DNA of 28,455 nt from Nioella sp964229645 (GTDB taxonomy: Bacteria; Pseudomonadota; Alphaproteobacteria; Rhodobacterales; Rhodobacteraceae). The notes below the pieces were generated by a model, which did not search any database, was not told where the DNA came from, and saw only the letters and a list, made by a program, of their open reading frames with translations. The position numbers were made by a program, and so were the translations under genes. Positions 16,157-23,214 of the stretch are shown here, piece after piece. Within the stretch, counting starts at the first letter, position 1. The number at the start of each line of letters is the position of its first letter. Location of the stretch: NCBI RefSeq assembly GCF_964229645.1, contig NZ_CAXREX010000013.1, forward strand, positions 1 through 28,455, given 5' to 3'.

Positions 16157-16223
16157 GGAGATCTCCTCTATATATATAGTGTGTGATTGGTGGTTTTGGG
16201 TCGTGTCGTGTTGGGTGCGGGCG
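16157..16223 (-). promoter_or_regulatory. AU-rich leader with strong ribosome binding site for the capsid gene
   Basis: Sixty-seven bases separate the protease stop from the capsid ATG, a rare gap in an operon where most genes overlap. On the minus strand the gap has a short alternating TA tract (CTATATATATAG) directly before AGGAG. An unstructured AU-rich leader plus a full Shine-Dalgarno fits very high translation. The TATATA tract could also be a -10 box, but no -35 at proper spacing is clear. Confidence 0.5.
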
Positions 16224-16922
16224 TCAGCCTGCGAGGGCCTGCAGGAAGGCAAGGCCGTCTGCCGCGTCGCCGGGATCCCCCCGGCCGTCAGGGTCGAGCC
16301 CCTTCAGGTGGAGGCGCGCGGCCCGCTCCGCCTGCGCCTTCGAGAGGCCGAAGCTCCCCTTCAGCAGATCCTCGAACTCCCGCTCCGTCAGCCTTTCCCC
16401 GGCCTTCAGCTTGTCCGCGAGCTCCAGCGCCCGGCGCCCGGACTTCACCGAGGCCACCGTCGCATGCTCATTGGCGCCGATGCTGACGACGGAGACCTCG
16501 CGCAGGTCGAGCTTCGTGAGCGTCCAGACGTCGCTGTCCTCGTCGACCTCGTAGCCCCGGATCCGGTAGCCGATCGACAGCCCGTCAATGTCGCCCGCCT
16601 TCAGGAGCTCATAGGCCTCGCGCGCCCGCTGCACGCCCATATTGAGCTGGCCCGAGACCAGGAGGCCCTTCTCGTCCTCCTGGGCCGAGGTCCATTTGCC
16701 GATCGGCTCGTTGGGATCGTGTTGCCAGAACATCTTGGGCATCGTGCCCCGCGCGGCATGCTCGGCCAGCGTCTCGGTATAGGCGCCCGGCGCGATGATA
16801 TCGCCGTAGCTGTCGGGCTCGCCCCCGAAGGTCGAGGCATAGCCCTCGAACCGGCCCTTCTCGCTCAGCGTCTTGATGTCGAGAAGCGCGGCACCCGTCT
16901 TGGTGCGAAGCTCAGCTTCCAT
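16224..16922 (-). CDS. HK97-family prohead protease (S78-like)
   Basis: A 232-aa serine protease with the family features in order: FEGYASTFGGEPDSYGDII (about residues 25-43), His68 in MFWQHDP, Ser116 in DGLSIGYR, and REVSVVSIGANEHA (141-154) with Glu142. His and Ser are the catalytic residues of the herpesvirus-assemblin-like fold. It cleaves the capsid delta domain and itself inside the prohead. The C-terminal part (about 160-232) is charged and helical and may be the self-cleaved tail that holds it in the shell. The start overlaps the portal gene by 11 bases. Confidence 0.9.
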   Translation of the reverse strand: MEAELRTKTGAALLDIKTLSEKGRFEGYASTFGGEPDSYGDIIAPGAYTETLAEHAARGTMPKMFWQHDPNEPIGKWTSAQEDEKGLLVSGQLNMGVQRAREAYELLKAGDIDGLSIGYRIRGYEVDEDSDVWTLTKLDLREVSVVSIGANEHATVASVKSGRRALELADKLKAGERLTEREFEDLLKGSFGLSKAQAERAARLHLKGLDPDGRGDPGDAADGLAFLQALAG

Positions 16923-18147
16923 GGATCAACCTCTCCAGTTCCGTGATCGGCACGTTCTGTTTCTGCACCCGGGGGATCTCGCCCCCCTCGACGGGCGGCA
17001 GGTTCTCCCAGGCGCGCACCTCGTTGATGACCAGCCAGCCGCCATTGAGACCGGCATTGTAGAAAGACGCCCGCCCCGCGCTGTCGCCGCGCAACAGCCC
17101 TTCGAGATTGAACTCGACCGACAGCCCCGCCGCGCGCTCGGCCGGGGTGAGCAGCTGCTTGGACACCGCCTGCTCGATGCGCTTCAGCCGCCGGCGCAGC
17201 GTGAACTTCTGGAACAACAGCACCTGCTGCTCGACGCCCGTGGGCCAGCTGGTCGTGGCCGAGGAATGCTGCACCATGACCGGCGGCACGCTGAAGAACC
17301 GGCAGATCTCCTCGATCGAGAAGCCCCGCGTCTCCAGCATCTGCGCATCGACCGGGTTGATCCCCAAAGGCTGCCACTCGACCCCGCCCTCGGCCACGAA
17401 GGGACGCCCGGCATTGGCCGCGCCGGTGAACTGCTCGACCATCGCCGAGGACGCGACATCGCGCTGCTCGGGGCTGAGCCATTCCTTGAACTTCAAGAGC
17501 CCGCCCGGCCGCAGCCCGTTGCGGTAGATCCCCGCCGCCGTCGCATTCTCGGCCAGCGCCAGCGAGAAGGTCGCGCGCGCGAAGGTCAGCGTCGACATGC
17601 CGCCCAGCGGATCACCCCCGGGGCCGCGGATATGGAGGACGTCTTCCTCGCCCAGATCGTAGCGCTGTGCCTTGTCGCTCCAGCGGTAGCGCAGCGCGCC
17701 CGCCGCATCGCGGCGCACGCTGACCGCATCAGGCCGGATCGGCGTCAGCGCGACGATCTTGCCGCCCAGCCGATCGATCTTCGCGTAAGCATTGCCCCAG
17801 AGCTCGATCGCCTGGGTCATGAAGTCCCAGAAGTCGAGCGCCGTCTGATCGGCATTCGGGCTGTCATGCAGGATCGCATAGAGCGGGTGGTCGCGGCGCA
17901 TCACACGCTTACCGTCTCGCCCGCTCCCGCCGTCCGACTGATAGACCTGGAAGGGCAGCGAGCTGATCGTGCCCGCGAGCAACCCGACGCAGCCCCAGAC
18001 CGCCGAGAGCGCCATGCTCGACGTGGCCGAGACCGACATGCCCGCATCCATCGCCCGCGCGGTGGCATCGCGCCCGGTCCCGGAATGGGTGATGTCGAGC
18101 CGCCGCGCTCCGCCGATCAGCCCGGCCATCTTGCGCAAGAGCCTCAT
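16912..18147 (-). CDS. Portal protein (HK97 type)
   Basis: A 411-aa protein with the HK97 portal pattern: AVWGCVGLLAGTISSLPFQVY (about residues 48-68), then HPLYAILHDSPN (85-96), an LWGNAYAKIDRLGGKI block (about 113-128), and RGFSIEEICRFFSVPPVMV in the second half. This last is the stem-to-crown hallmark of the family. The start overlaps the large terminase stop (ATGA). Twelve copies form the ring through which terminase pumps DNA, and the ring nucleates capsid assembly. Length is normal for this type and no key part seems missing. Confidence 0.92.
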   Translation of the reverse strand: MRLLRKMAGLIGGARRLDITHSGTGRDATARAMDAGMSVSATSSMALSAVWGCVGLLAGTISSLPFQVYQSDGGSGRDGKRVMRRDHPLYAILHDSPNADQTALDFWDFMTQAIELWGNAYAKIDRLGGKIVALTPIRPDAVSVRRDAAGALRYRWSDKAQRYDLGEEDVLHIRGPGGDPLGGMSTLTFARATFSLALAENATAAGIYRNGLRPGGLLKFKEWLSPEQRDVASSAMVEQFTGAANAGRPFVAEGGVEWQPLGINPVDAQMLETRGFSIEEICRFFSVPPVMVQHSSATTSWPTGVEQQVLLFQKFTLRRRLKRIEQAVSKQLLTPAERAAGLSVEFNLEGLLRGDSAGRASFYNAGLNGGWLVINEVRAWENLPPVEGGEIPRVQKQNVPITELERLIHGS

Positions 18148-20000
18148 GCCGGCACCCCGGCGCGCTGCGCCGCGATCAGGCTCTCGAAGTAGCCCTCACG
18201 CCGCTTGCCCTGATCGGCCTCGGCCTGACGACACAGCGCCATCCCCGTGGCCATCGCCAGCGAGACCATGCCGTCGATCCGCCCGAAGGCGTTGGGTTTG
18301 TCGAACATTCGGTGTCCCGTCCGGTTCTCGGCGTAGACAACGCTCGCCGCCATGCTGTCGAGAAGCGGGTTCGGATGGATCCGGAACCGCTCCTCGTAGA
18401 GCCCCGCTTCCAGCTTGTTGATGCTGTCGGGCATCCACAGGTAGATTTCCTGCTGACCCTCGGGCAGCGCGCTGTCCTTCTCGAGGATCCGCTTCTGAAA
18501 GCCCTGCGGGTGGATCTCGACCGGCAGCACCGCGCCGATATCCGCCAGATGCTCCTGCAGCCGCTCCAGCCCGTATTGGTCGCAGGCGATGCGACGCGGC
18601 GCGAAGCGGGCGTTGATCCCCGCCAGCGCATCCGCGATCCAGGCGTATTTGAGCCGCTCGCCCGGCACCGCCTCCAGATGCCCCTGCGTCTCCCAGCCGA
18701 GGTAATCCGCCTGATCCTGCCCGGCCCTGAGCGCCAGCGTGTCCTTCGGCGTCCAGAACCATGTCCGCGCCGCAAACCGCTCGGCGTCGCGGGTCTCATC
18801 CAGCACCCAGACCAGCGTCAGCGCGGTGAAGTCGCGCGTCTGGCTGAGATCGAGCCCGCCATAGCAGGGATAGCCCGCCTCGATCATCGCCTCGGGATCG
18901 ACCGCGCCCGCGCAGGCATTCCACGCCTCGCGCCGGATCGCCGCCGTCTGCGCCTGCGTCCATTCGCAGAAGTGCAGCCGCGCGATCCCGTTCCTCTTGC
19001 CCGGCATCATCCGCGCCTGCTTGACCTGCTCGGCCAGCCAATCCTCCTGGATCGTCACGCCCAGCAGCGGGTTGGCCTTGATCCAGCAGGCGGGATCCGT
19101 TTCCCAATCGTCGCCCTCATCGAGCGAACAGACAAAGGCGAAGGTGCGATCATCCTCGACGAGCCCTGCGGCGACATCGACCGCGTGCTTGTGCTCTTCC
19201 CAGCAGACCGACTTCTGGTCCGAGCCGCTGTTCGTGGCCATGCACAAGAGCGGCTGGCGGCGGAACTTGAAGCCGCGCTCCAGCATGTCGATCGTGTCGC
19301 GGCTGGGATGCTCATGCACCTCGTCGCAGAGCGCCGCATGCGGGCGGGGCCCGGACTGCCCGCCCGATTTGGTCTCGTTGGCAATCGGCTTGAAGAACCG
19401 CGCGCCGCCATCCTTGCCCCGGTAGCTCAGCTGCCAGACCGGGTTCTGGCCCTGCGACGCCACCTTGCTCGCAAGCTTCGGCGATTGCTCGACCATCGCC
19501 ACCGCATCGCGGAACAGCACCGCCGCCTGATCCTTCTTGGCCGCGGCCGAATAGATCTCGGCGCGGGGCTCGCCATCGGCCACCATCAGGTAAAGCCCGA
19601 TCCCCGCCAGCATCGGTGACTTGCCGTTGCCCTTACCCTCTTCGTCATAGAACCGCCGGAACCGGCGCAGGCCGGTCGCGCGGTGCTTCCAGCCAAAGAG
19701 CGAGCCCACGCGGAAGGCCTGGCTGGGATGCAAGACGAAGGGCACGCCCTCGAACTGCCCGCCATTGAGCCGCAGCATCTTGGCAAACCAGCCGATCACC
19801 CGCTTGGCGCCGTCGAGATCCCAGACGAGGCCGCGCTTCGGTCCCTCAATGAGATCGCGCAGATGGCGCGCGGCGGCGTTGCGCACATGCGGGCCGGCGA
19901 TGATGCGCCCGGCCACGACATCCTCGGCCCAGGCGGTCACGGGATCGGCGGCGTAGCGCGGATCCTCAGCTGAAGCCATCGTCATCGTCGTCGAAGTCAA
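18144..20000 (-). CDS. terL: Terminase large subunit
   Basis: A 618-aa packaging motor. The ATPase half has the deviant Walker A EGKGNGKSP (121-129), Walker B with the acidic pair in ALCDEVHE (223-230) and motif III CMATNSGS (253-260). The nuclease half has Asp384 in GGLDLS, Asp474 in IACDQYG and Asp576 in GRIDGM, the expected metal-binding acids of the RNase H fold. It cuts concatemeric DNA and drives it into the prohead through the portal. The reading frame overlaps the small terminase gene by 35 bases; starts at 20000 and 19979 are both possible, and neither has a clear ribosome site, so it is probably coupled. The family is the HK97-like Terminase_1. Confidence 0.93.
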   Translation of the reverse strand: MTSTTMTMASAEDPRYAADPVTAWAEDVVAGRIIAGPHVRNAAARHLRDLIEGPKRGLVWDLDGAKRVIGWFAKMLRLNGGQFEGVPFVLHPSQAFRVGSLFGWKHRATGLRRFRRFYDEEGKGNGKSPMLAGIGLYLMVADGEPRAEIYSAAAKKDQAAVLFRDAVAMVEQSPKLASKVASQGQNPVWQLSYRGKDGGARFFKPIANETKSGGQSGPRPHAALCDEVHEHPSRDTIDMLERGFKFRRQPLLCMATNSGSDQKSVCWEEHKHAVDVAAGLVEDDRTFAFVCSLDEGDDWETDPACWIKANPLLGVTIQEDWLAEQVKQARMMPGKRNGIARLHFCEWTQAQTAAIRREAWNACAGAVDPEAMIEAGYPCYGGLDLSQTRDFTALTLVWVLDETRDAERFAARTWFWTPKDTLALRAGQDQADYLGWETQGHLEAVPGERLKYAWIADALAGINARFAPRRIACDQYGLERLQEHLADIGAVLPVEIHPQGFQKRILEKDSALPEGQQEIYLWMPDSINKLEAGLYEERFRIHPNPLLDSMAASVVYAENRTGHRMFDKPNAFGRIDGMVSLAMATGMALCRQAEADQGKRREGYFESLIAAQRAGVPA

Positions 20001-20442
20001 AGCCCATCTGCCCGCCCGCGCCGAGCGCGCGTTCCGAGGCGGGCGTCATGCCGAAGTCCGAGGCCAGCGCGCGGATCTGGCGCCAGGTCTCGTTGAGCTG
20101 GGCGATCTCGGGGCGGGCCTTGATCTGCTGGCCCTGCCGGCCCTGCGAGACATAGGTCTCGCCCAGCTCGTCGAGCAGCGTCTCGTAATGCTCATAGCGC
20201 GCGACCGAGCGGCAGAGCATGACGAACATCGTGACATTGGCGGTGTTGAGCGGGTGCTTGCGGGTGGCGAGGCACAAGGGCGGGGCCAGCCGGTCATAGA
20301 TCCAGCGCACCCGCGTGGGCAGGCCCTCGGGGCGCAGCTCGGTTGCCAGCGCAACAGCGCGCTCCTGCAGGTTATGCCCGCCCGGGGCTTCCCCCTTCAT
20401 CGGCACGACGTTCTGATCCGCTGGCCTGCGGCCCCTCGCCAT
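19966..20442 (-). CDS. terS: Terminase small subunit (P27-like)
   Basis: A 158-aa protein starting MARGRRPADQN, with the P27-family helical core (NTANVTMFVMLCRSVARYEHYETLLDELG, from about residue 65) and the QIKARPEIAQLNETWRQIRALASDFGMTPASE block near its end. The extreme C-terminus is acidic (DFDDDDDG). A good ribosome site (AGGAAAGG) stands before the ATG. It recognises the phage DNA end site and hands it to the large subunit. It follows the HNH gene after a 134-nt gap that may hold the cos site. Confidence 0.88.
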   Translation of the reverse strand: MARGRRPADQNVVPMKGEAPGGHNLQERAVALATELRPEGLPTRVRWIYDRLAPPLCLATRKHPLNTANVTMFVMLCRSVARYEHYETLLDELGETYVSQGRQGQQIKARPEIAQLNETWRQIRALASDFGMTPASERALGAGGQMGFDFDDDDDGFS

Positions 20443-20576
20443 CGCTAACCCTTTCCTGAGTGTGGCTTTTTGTCTTCAATTCGAGCTTTGCGCACAAAAA
20501 CCCTTCCCCGCCGGTTCGCGGGCTCAGGCGCCTGAACTTTGACCCACCCCCCTGGGCTGGGGCGTCGGTGATCCGG
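20443..20576. other. Gap between HNH and terS, candidate cos region
   Basis: A 134-nt gap in an operon that is otherwise tight. It has a perfect 12-bp palindrome, TCAGGCGCCTGA (20524-20535), and a short CCCGC/GCGGG hairpin that on the minus strand is followed by GAAGGGTTTTT. HNH proteins next to terminase genes are a mark of phages with cohesive ends, and cos often lies near terS. I cannot tell the cut site from the sequence. Confidence 0.35.
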
Positions 20577-20942
20577 TCAGCGGTTCGCGGGGTGGCGCGG
20601 ATCGAGGGGCCAGCCATCGGCGCCCCTGGCATTCGAGAAGCCGCGCTGCTCGTCGCGCTGCTTGGTGATGTCGTGATGATCGGGGCACAGCGTCTGCCAG
20701 TTGCCCGGATCCCAGAAGAGCGCGAGATCGCCCCGATGCGGCACGATGTGATCGACCACCAGGAACCGCCGCCGCCCGTCGCGCTGGGTCTCGCCCGCGA
20801 CAGTCAGGCTGCCATCGTTCAGGATCCCCGCCGCCCGGCACAGCCGGCAGACCGGCTCCACCCCCAGATGCGCCGCCCGCGCCCGGCGCCAGCCAGCCGT
20901 GCGGTAGAGCTTCGACAAAGGGTTGGAGGAATAGCGGGACAT
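20577..20942 (-). CDS. HNH endonuclease of the packaging machine
   Basis: A 121-aa protein. The ATG at 20942 follows GGGGG and lies 13 nt past the candidate late terminator; the open frame extends upstream, but across that hairpin. It has a Cys32-X2-Cys35 knuckle (VCRLC), the Asp64-His65 pair in VVDHIVPHRGD, Asn81 in NWQTLC, and Cys86 with His89-His90 in CPDHHD. These make the beta-beta-alpha-metal site. Phage HNH proteins coded beside the terminase work with it in site-specific cleavage at cos and are needed for head morphogenesis in HK97. It is the first gene of the late operon here. Confidence 0.87.
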   Translation of the reverse strand: MSRYSSNPLSKLYRTAGWRRARAAHLGVEPVCRLCRAAGILNDGSLTVAGETQRDGRRRFLVVDHIVPHRGDLALFWDPGNWQTLCPDHHDITKQRDEQRGFSNARGADGWPLDPRHPANR

Positions 20943-20955
20943 ACCCCCGGAACGA

Positions 20956-20985
20956 CAAAAGCGCCCGGCGTTTCCGCGGGGCGCT
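20956..20985 (-). terminator. Intrinsic terminator upstream of late genes (tR'-like)
   Basis: On the minus strand AGCGCCCCGC (20985-20976), loop GGAAAC, then GCCGGGCGCT (20969-20960) form a 10-bp stem with a single mismatch. It is followed by TTTG, giving four T in all with the last base of the stem. It stands between the NusG-like gene and the HNH gene, 13 nt before the HNH ATG, so every late transcript from upstream must pass it. Confidence 0.65.
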
Positions 20986-21084
20986 CTCTCAAAAGACGCA
21001 ATGAAGGCGGGCTGAGCCTCGCGTTGCAACGGACCCTCGCCGCCCACCGGGATAGCATCTGTGCACTGCTGAGGTGTTAGGATG

Positions 21085-21137
21085 GCTACCGTGAGGCTAT
21101 GCGGGCCAAGCTACGCAATCTGGTGATTCGCTGTCAA
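21085..21137 (-). promoter_or_regulatory. Candidate late promoter with ops-like element in leader
   Basis: On the minus strand a perfect -35, TTGACA (21137-21132), overlaps the stop codon of the NusG-like gene. After 18 bases comes TAGCTT (21113-21108), a weak -10. Transcription would begin near 21101 and meet the terminator about 120-145 nt later. In the early leader CGGTAGC (21091-21085) equals the core of the RfaH recruitment site ops (GGCGGTAGCGTG). The promoter is a guess from motif and place; the ops match is seven bases. Confidence 0.42.
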
Positions 21138-21763
21138 CCCGTCTTTCTGAGGGCAACGAGATCGCGGTCCTGCGCCGTCACCACCCGGTCCGAGCCAAAG
21201 GCCCTGAGCCGGACGCGAACGTCGCCGGTGCCCTTGAGCTCGACCACCTCGCAGCTGACGCCTGCCATCGGTCCCGACCGGAAGAGCGCGCCCTGTCCAA
21301 CCCGGAGTGCCGCTGCCCGTTTGCGCCGGGCCTGCTCGGTCGCGCGGGTATCCTCCAGATCCGCATCCGTGTTCCGCATGCCGTAGAGCGCGCGCAGGTC
21401 TGAGGGCACCAGCCGCGCCCAATGCCCGTCTCGCGCGGTCAGCGCCCCGAGGATATGCGGCAGCGCCTGCACCGCGTGCGGGATCGGCTCACCCGGAAAC
21501 CGCGCGAACACATAGCCCGGCAAGTAGCGCGTGACGCTCTCGCGCGGCTTGCCGAACCGCACGACCCGCCGCCGCAGCACCGGGTGGAAGCCCGTCACGC
21601 CCCGCAGCCCCAGCCAGCGCTCGACAAAGCCCTCGCGCTGCGGCGCTACCCGCAACGCGTACCAGCCCGCCGTCCCGGGAATGGTGATCGGCGCGCGGCC
21701 CTCATCGAGGACGTAGTCCCCAACCTGCAGGCCCTCGCTGTCAAAAGCTTTGGCGTGGCTCAT
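21134..21763 (-). CDS. NusG-like (RfaH/LoaP-type) transcription elongation factor
   Basis: A 209-aa NusG paralogue. The NGN domain begins at GWYALRVAPQREGFVERWL (about residues 33-51) and goes on with RYLPGYVFARFPG (79-91), both classical NusG motifs. A linker of about 25 charged residues follows. A KOW domain (about 153-204) has LRVGQGALFRSGPMAG and the closing strands. Specialised NusG paralogues bind RNA polymerase at particular leaders and suppress pausing and termination. It overlaps the 207-aa gene by four bases and is the last gene before the candidate late promoter and terminator. I infer that it turns on the late genes, which include a cargo gene running against transcription. Host NusG is normally encoded beside secE and rplK, not here. 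A role in reducing Rho polarity is also possible. Confidence 0.82.
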   Translation of the reverse strand: MSHAKAFDSEGLQVGDYVLDEGRAPITIPGTAGWYALRVAPQREGFVERWLGLRGVTGFHPVLRRRVVRFGKPRESVTRYLPGYVFARFPGEPIPHAVQALPHILGALTARDGHWARLVPSDLRALYGMRNTDADLEDTRATEQARRKRAAALRVGQGALFRSGPMAGVSCEVVELKGTGDVRVRLRAFGSDRVVTAQDRDLVALRKTG

Positions 21764-22383
21764 GCGGCACCTGCCGTGGCCGAGGCGGCACGCTCAGTCC
21801 GGACATGGTCGAGGAGCGCCAGCATCCGGTCGCGGCGCGTGAGATAGGCCCGGACCCATTCGGCCTCGCGCGGGTCGACATACCAGCCCGCCGCCTGTTT
21901 CTCGCTGACGATCTGGACGCGGCGCGCGGCGTCCTGCGCCTCGGCCAGCACCTTCGCGCGGGCCTGCGGTGTCGCGGGCGGGATGCGCTTGTCCTCGAAG
22001 TAATCCCAGGTCTCGACCAGCGTGCCGTCCTGCACCATGCGCTGCCCCTCGATCGACGCGAACCAGCTCAGAAGCTTCGGATCCTGCTCAAGGGGCAGTT
22101 TCTGACACAGATGGGCGAAGAACACGAAGGTTGCGCGCTCAGGCCAGAAGTTGCGGGCCTTGCCCTGTCCCTGCAGCCGCATCGAGCGGGCCAGAGTTTC
22201 CAGCGCATCGTCGCGCATATAGGCCAGCTCATCGGCGATCCGGTCCAGCGTCGCGCGCGCTTCGGCCTCGCCCGTGCCCTTCGGGAACCGGAAGCCCAGC
22301 GGATTGAACAGCAACCGACGCACCCGGTCGCGGTTCGTCTCGGTCGCCTTGCGCTCGTCGTGCCTGGTGTCTGCCTTGTCCAT
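21760..22383 (-). CDS. Conserved-looking early phage protein, unknown function
   Basis: A 207-aa helical protein. The ATG at 22383 (MDKADTRHDER) is preferred, since GAAAGGGGG lies just upstream and the longer frame overlaps the previous gene. It has RVRRLLFNPLGFRFPKG (about residues 20-36), a long helix with DELAYMRDDALETLA, then ARNFWPERATFVFFAHLCQKLP (about 75-96) and a charged C-terminal helix. Its place between a replication-initiator-like gene and the NusG-like gene suggests a helper of replication, such as a helicase loader, or a regulator. No Walker motif is present, which argues against a DnaC-type ATPase loader. I do not recognise the family. Confidence 0.7.
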   Translation of the reverse strand: MDKADTRHDERKATETNRDRVRRLLFNPLGFRFPKGTGEAEARATLDRIADELAYMRDDALETLARSMRLQGQGKARNFWPERATFVFFAHLCQKLPLEQDPKLLSWFASIEGQRMVQDGTLVETWDYFEDKRIPPATPQARAKVLAEAQDAARRVQIVSEKQAAGWYVDPREAEWVRAYLTRRDRMLALLDHVRTERAASATAGAA

Positions 22384-22397
22384 CCTCGCCCCCTTTC

Positions 22398-23036
22398 TCA
22401 GCAAATGCCCAACGTCTCGGCTTGCTCTGCCGTGATCATGTTCTCGACGATCAGGCATCGCCCGACCCGATCCGGGATCAGTCCCGGATCCACCGTTCCG
22501 CCCTCTCTCAGCCTCTCGGCGATCTGCTGCGCTCTGAACCGCTCATCGGGGTGGAAATAGGGCCTCGCGCCCACACGCGCGGGCGGGTGCGCCTCACGCG
22601 CGCCCGCGTTTCTTACGGTTCCCTTACGGTTAGTGTCCGGACGTCCGGACACGGCTTTGGCCATTTTCCGGACACGGCTTTGCGGGTTTTCCGGACACGG
22701 CTCGGCCCCTTTCCGTGTCCGGTTTCCGGACACGGCTCTGGGCGCGCGGGCGGGCTCTTCCTCGGGCAGAGCGAGCAGGTAGAGCGTCTTCTCCTGCCGC
22801 CTGGTGCGCCGGTCCGAGCGCTGGATGCGCTTGATCAGGCCCATCTCTTCGAGAGCCTTCAGATGGACGTTCAGCGTCGACCGCGCCATGCCGCATTGCT
22901 CGGCAAGACGGTCCTGTGACGGGTCACATTGCCCGGTATCGGCGTTGTGCCGGTCCGCCAGCGCCACCAAGACAAGCTTGGTTGCCGGTTTCAGACCAGA
23001 CATCGAGAACGCCCAATTTGTCGCCTTGTGGCTCAT
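22398..23036 (-). CDS. HTH replication-initiator-like protein
   Basis: A 212-aa protein with an N-terminal winged helix of the replication-initiator/HTH_36 type: ATKLVLVALADRHN (about residues 18-31), then RLAEQCGMARSTLNVHLKALEEMGLIKRI (about 44-72), in which the second helix is the recognition helix. The middle (about 95-150) is low in complexity, basic and Pro-rich. Its codons cover the iteron-like repeats at 22633-22737. The C-terminal part (RAQQIAERLREGG on) is helical. A GAGG ribosome site precedes the ATG. A perfect inverted repeat of the same unit lies 30 nt upstream. As with lambda O, I infer that the protein binds repeats inside its own gene to start replication, and also controls its own promoter. 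Confidence 0.75.
   Translation of the reverse strand: MSHKATNWAFSMSGLKPATKLVLVALADRHNADTGQCDPSQDRLAEQCGMARSTLNVHLKALEEMGLIKRIQRSDRRTRRQEKTLYLLALPEEEPARAPRAVSGNRTRKGAEPCPENPQSRVRKMAKAVSGRPDTNRKGTVRNAGAREAHPPARVGARPYFHPDERFRAQQIAERLREGGTVDPGLIPDRVGRCLIVENMITAEQAETLGIC
22633..22737. repeat. Iteron-like repeats inside the initiator gene, candidate origin
   Basis: The unit TCCGGACACGGCT occurs at 22644-22656, 22667-22679, 22690-22702 and 22725-22737. The first three are spaced exactly 23 bp. Inverted copies are GTGTCCGGAC at 22633-22642, which makes a perfect 20-bp palindrome with the first unit, and CCGTGTCCGG at 22713-22722, which pairs with the last unit across 3 bp. The repeats stand in different reading frames of the gene, so they are kept as DNA and not as protein. 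A regulatory array is the alternative to an origin. Confidence 0.7.
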
Positions 23037-23065
23037 GCCTTACCTCGAAGCGCGCAAAGCACCAC

Positions 23066-23088
23066 CCGTGTCCGGAATCCGGACACGG
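23066..23088. promoter_or_regulatory. Operator-like inverted repeat upstream of the initiator gene
   Basis: CCGTGTCCGG (23066-23075), three bases AAT, then CCGGACACGG (23079-23088). It is the same 10+3+10 layout as the repeat at 22713-22735 within the gene. It lies 30 nt before the ATG on the minus strand, where a repressor would overlap the promoter or leader. The rest of the 23037-23214 gap has no other clear feature. Confidence 0.65.
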
Positions 23089-23214
23089 CGCAGAGCGCAG
23101 GTCTCTGGAGACACGGCCGCAGGGCCGCGTCAGGTTTGTGGATCAGTCGGGCGGGTCAGCCGGGGGGATCACGCGATCCGCCGGCGCGCAGGGCCGGGAC
23201 GACGAGGCTAACCA

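Noticed and set aside
14888..19619. Several 430-codon plus-strand frames over capsid, portal and terminase
   Set aside because: Basic, low-complexity antisense shadows without domain motifs; the minus strand has clear family proteins at the same places.
1..20442. Gene transfer agent cluster
   Set aside because: Tail order is GTA-like, but cI/cro, integrase, HNH, replication genes and operators show an ordinary temperate prophage.
22633..22737. CRISPR-like array
   Set aside because: The unit is only 13 bp, gaps are about 10 bp, some copies are inverted, and the array lies inside a gene. Iterons fit far better.
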